Below are positions 5,459 through 7,583 of a DNA stretch of 7,583 bases, one piece after another. Numbering within the stretch: position 1 is the first letter of the stretch; the number at the start of each line of letters is the position of its first letter. A program made the translations under genes and the position numbers. Source of the DNA: a bacterium (lineage in GTDB: Bacteria; Acidobacteriota; Blastocatellia; Pyrinomonadales; Pyrinomonadaceae). The notes under the pieces were generated by a model that ran no database searches, was not told the DNA's origin, and worked only from the letters and a program-made list of their open reading frames with translations. The stretch covers positions 1-7,583 of the forward strand of contig JAQSDP010000066.1 of NCBI GenBank assembly GCA_029945985.1, read 5' to 3'.

Positions 5459-7441
5459 TCAAAAGTTCCTTATTAGGACGACGTCGCTCGTCGATGTGCC
5501 GCGCGATAGAACGAGTTGTTTACCGTCGGAAGACCACACAAAATCGAAGATAGTCTCGCTCTTGAAATCAGTTACTTGTTTAGATTCGCCTTTCTCGGGG
5601 TTGAAATTCCAAACGTTCGTTACGCCGCCCTTCGTATCGCGAATGTAGTAAAGTGAGCGGCTATCGGGTGACCATCTAAAGATCCCTTTATGTCCGACCA
5701 AGTCGAAAACCTTTGTGGGTTCGCCTCCCTCAAACGGGATGATCGCGTGTCGCCAGGTCGAATTCGCGTCCTTTCGGTACGAGGAGACGATCCACTTTCC
5801 GTCTGGTGAGATCATTGCGCGATTCGCGAAGCCTTCGGTGAGTCTTTCCGCTTCTCCACCGTCGATCGAGATCTTGTGGAGATACGAATTGCCGCCTGCT
5901 TCCGACGTGTAGATCACCCAGCGGGAATCCGGCGACACTGACGGGTAATAATCGCCGTTACCCTGCGTTAATTGCGTCGCACCGGATCCATCAATTCCCA
6001 TCCTCCAAACATTTATTTTCCCGTCGCGTTCTGATGTGTAAACGATGAAACGGCCATCGGGCGAGACGAAAGGGAGCAAGTTCGCGCCACTTTCGGCGGT
6101 GAGTTGTTTGGGTGATCCGCCGTCCGGACCCATGATCCAGAGGTCCTCGCGGCCGCTGACCCGGGAGCGAAAAAGGATACGCCCGTCCGGCGCTAGTGCC
6201 AGTCCGTCCATTCCCTCTTCATTGTTACCACCGGAACGCACCTGAACTGCTTTGCTAGAATCTCCGTTCGGCACCGACCAGAAATTCGAGACCTCATTTG
6301 ACTGAACGGTTACAAGCGTTTTTGCGCCCGCATCCAGGCTAAGGCTGTTGTAGTTATTGAGATCGGTAGTGATCCGCCGAACTTCGCCGCCGGGATAGCC
6401 GAAATACCAGATCTGTCTCATGAAAGATGACGAAGCCTTATCCGCACCAAGGACGATGAGTCCGCCTTTGTCCATGGTCCACGCGATCCCTCTTATGTCG
6501 TTCCATTCCTGGCTCTTGACCGGGCGCCCCGGCCCACCGCCGGCGACGTCAAACTCATTGACTTGCGGACTCTGGACCACTGTCGATTCGTCGCTGATGA
6601 TCGCCGCGATCGATTTTCCGTCGGGTGACCACGCAGGAGCCGCGCGTCTAGCACGGAAGATCTCCGGTCTGCGTCTCGAGGCGACAATGCGTTCGCCAGA
6701 TCCGTCAGCATTCGCGATCATCAGCGAACTTTCGTTGTCTGACGGGAATTCGTCGCGGATGAAGGCGAACTGCGCTCCATCGGGTGAATAGCTGATCCCG
6801 CCCTCGGCGTCGACCAGCCTTTTCTGTGGACCGCCTAGCACGGGCATTTGTTCCAGGCCCCATCCGATGTTCTTTTCGAACTCGGCTCGAATGAAGTTGA
6901 TAAAGGTGCTATCCGGTGAGAATGTGAGACCCCAGTAAAAAACATCTTCGGCCGCTGGAAATATCTGTACGTTGCTATTAGTTGCGACTTGTCGGAGCCA
7001 TAGACTGTCCTTGCCGCCTTCGTCGACGCCGTATATCACGTACTTGCCGTCGGGAGAGATCGCGGCTGAGGTCGCTTGGCCGTTCGTCGTGAGCCGTTCG
7101 ATCTGGAGCGGTCCTGCCGTGTGTGGAGCGCTCTTACTCCAAGACTTATACAGCGCGAATCCGGCGGCTCCGAGGATGAGGGCTCCGATTACGCTGAATA
7201 TCCATATCTTATTGCTGGTATGTGGCCGAGCGGCGACATCTGGTGACGTAAGGTTCGAGAAGCTCGATTCCCCTTCCCCGATCGTTCTCGTCGGAGACTC
7301 TTCGAAGGAGTCACTCCGGAGAAAGGCGGTCGCTTGCTCGTTGCCGGAAGAAGGACCTTCGAGCAGCGCCGCACCGTCGTCGAGACAGTACATCAAACTG
7401 TCGTCGTAGTAATCTCGTCGGCAATCCGGGCAGCGTTTCAT
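5459..7441 (-). CDS. Membrane-anchored TolB/PD40 beta-propeller protein with an N-terminal cysteine ribbon
   Basis: This encodes 660 residues. Residues 1-29 are a small metal-ribbon-like motif, CPDC at 4-7 and YCLDDG at 18-23, with three Cys in all. A polar Ser/Thr/Glu-rich linker (30-77) follows, then a single membrane helix (about 79-98). From about 112 to the end it is a propeller of PD40/WD40-like repeats with SPDG-type motifs at 128, 174, 218, 271, 416 (APDG), 459, 502, 544, 590 and 636. Intermediate blades are degenerate. That is enough for one large or two smaller propellers. The ribbon lies on the opposite side of the membrane from the propeller, most likely cytoplasmic ribbon and periplasmic propeller. 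In related Acidobacteriota proteins, similar propellers follow a Ser/Thr kinase or a winged-helix domain; neither is present here. The propeller probably binds protein or peptide; no enzyme motif is seen. It starts at the ATG encoding MKRCPDC with no clear Shine-Dalgarno site, behind a TATAAT promoter. Confidence 0.9.
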   Translation of the reverse strand: MKRCPDCRRDYYDDSLMYCLDDGAALLEGPSSGNEQATAFLRSDSFEESPTRTIGEGESSFSNLTSPDVAARPHTSNKIWIFSVIGALILGAAGFALYKSWSKSAPHTAGPLQIERLTTNGQATSAAISPDGKYVIYGVDEGGKDSLWLRQVATNSNVQIFPAAEDVFYWGLTFSPDSTFINFIRAEFEKNIGWGLEQMPVLGGPQKRLVDAEGGISYSPDGAQFAFIRDEFPSDNESSLMIANADGSGERIVASRRRPEIFRARRAAPAWSPDGKSIAAIISDESTVVQSPQVNEFDVAGGGPGRPVKSQEWNDIRGIAWTMDKGGLIVLGADKASSSFMRQIWYFGYPGGEVRRITTDLNNYNSLSLDAGAKTLVTVQSNEVSNFWSVPNGDSSKAVQVRSGGNNEEGMDGLALAPDGRILFRSRVSGREDLWIMGPDGGSPKQLTAESGANLLPFVSPDGRFIVYTSERDGKINVWRMGIDGSGATQLTQGNGDYYPSVSPDSRWVIYTSEAGGNSYLHKISIDGGEAERLTEGFANRAMISPDGKWIVSSYRKDANSTWRHAIIPFEGGEPTKVFDLVGHKGIFRWSPDSRSLYYIRDTKGGVTNVWNFNPEKGESKQVTDFKSETIFDFVWSSDGKQLVLSRGTSTSDVVLIRNF

Positions 7442-7475
7442 TGAAATAAGTGAGTGGGAACAAGGCTCGCGGCAA

Positions 7476-7481
7476 ATTATA
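7476..7481 (-). promoter_or_regulatory. -10 box of the PD40 gene promoter
   Basis: Read on the minus strand this is a perfect TATAAT (ATTATA on the plus strand). Transcription would start near 7468, leaving a leader of about 27 bases. The upstream sequence has no good TTGACA-like box at the normal distance, so the promoter may be weak or need an activator. Confidence 0.55.
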
Positions 7482-7554
7482 CACCAGGTTAACTGACTCC
7501 AGGGAAAGCCCCCGAGTGGAGACGTTAGGTGGTAAGGCTCAGTTCACAGTTTAA

Positions 7555-7580
7555 GACGCTCGTATTGGGCAAAGAGCGTC
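7555..7580. other. Inverted repeat at the right edge
   Basis: GACGCTC (7555-7561) and GAGCGTC (7574-7580) are perfect inverted copies around a 12-base centre. It could be a terminator of a gene beyond the window or a regulatory dyad upstream of the PD40 gene. The window ends 3 bases later, so no T run can be checked on the plus strand; on the minus strand only TT follows. Confidence 0.35.
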
Positions 7581-7583
7581 ATT

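Noticed and set aside
1..7583. CRISPR array, tRNA/rRNA gene, insertion sequence or defence system
   Set aside because: I saw no regularly spaced repeats, tRNA-like fold with a CCA end, rRNA motifs, transposase domain or defence-type protein on either strand.

Overview
The window looks like chromosomal DNA from an Acidobacteriota bacterium, most likely of the Blastocatellia/Pyrinomonadaceae type. The main support is the 660-residue protein at the right end. It starts with a short cysteine ribbon of the CPxC...YC..DG type, then has one membrane helix and a TolB/PD40 propeller, a layout I associate with that group. Secreted tetratricopeptide proteins, a Crp/Fnr regulator of a recognisable type and a LigD-type phosphoesterase fit the same picture. 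The taxonomic call is inference, not a database result.

Layout from the left. Positions 49-627 encode a small secreted protein of unknown function, followed by a long two-part hairpin. Positions 904-1521 encode a secreted protein with a glycine-rich segment. It probably starts at a GTG with a good ribosome site and ends at an intrinsic terminator. A 380-base gap follows, holding a GAATTC-rich repeat, a near-consensus sigma-70 promoter and then, almost without a leader, a 135-residue uncharacterised protein (1977-2384). Positions 2697-4157 encode an exported TPR protein with a strong terminator.

The stretch 4227-4889 has no long gene. It contains an operator-like dyad inside short direct repeats, a TATAAT box, a 58-codon acidic reading frame that may have lost its proper start by a frameshift, and a roughly 124-nt element that looks like a free-standing structured RNA with its own intrinsic terminator.

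The most informative spot is near 5196-5201. The C-terminal half of a Crp/Fnr regulator (minus strand, to the left) and the C-terminal part of a LigD-type 3'-phosphoesterase (plus strand, to the right) meet there head to head. Both have lost their N-terminal halves. One deletion through a divergent gene pair explains this most simply. After that, the PD40 protein runs on the minus strand (7441 to 5459) from a TATAAT promoter.

The genes do not form one pathway or a single operon. They look like independent transcription units, mostly exported or envelope proteins, next to a degraded regulatory/repair locus. I see no CRISPR array, tRNA, rRNA, transposase or recognisable defence system.
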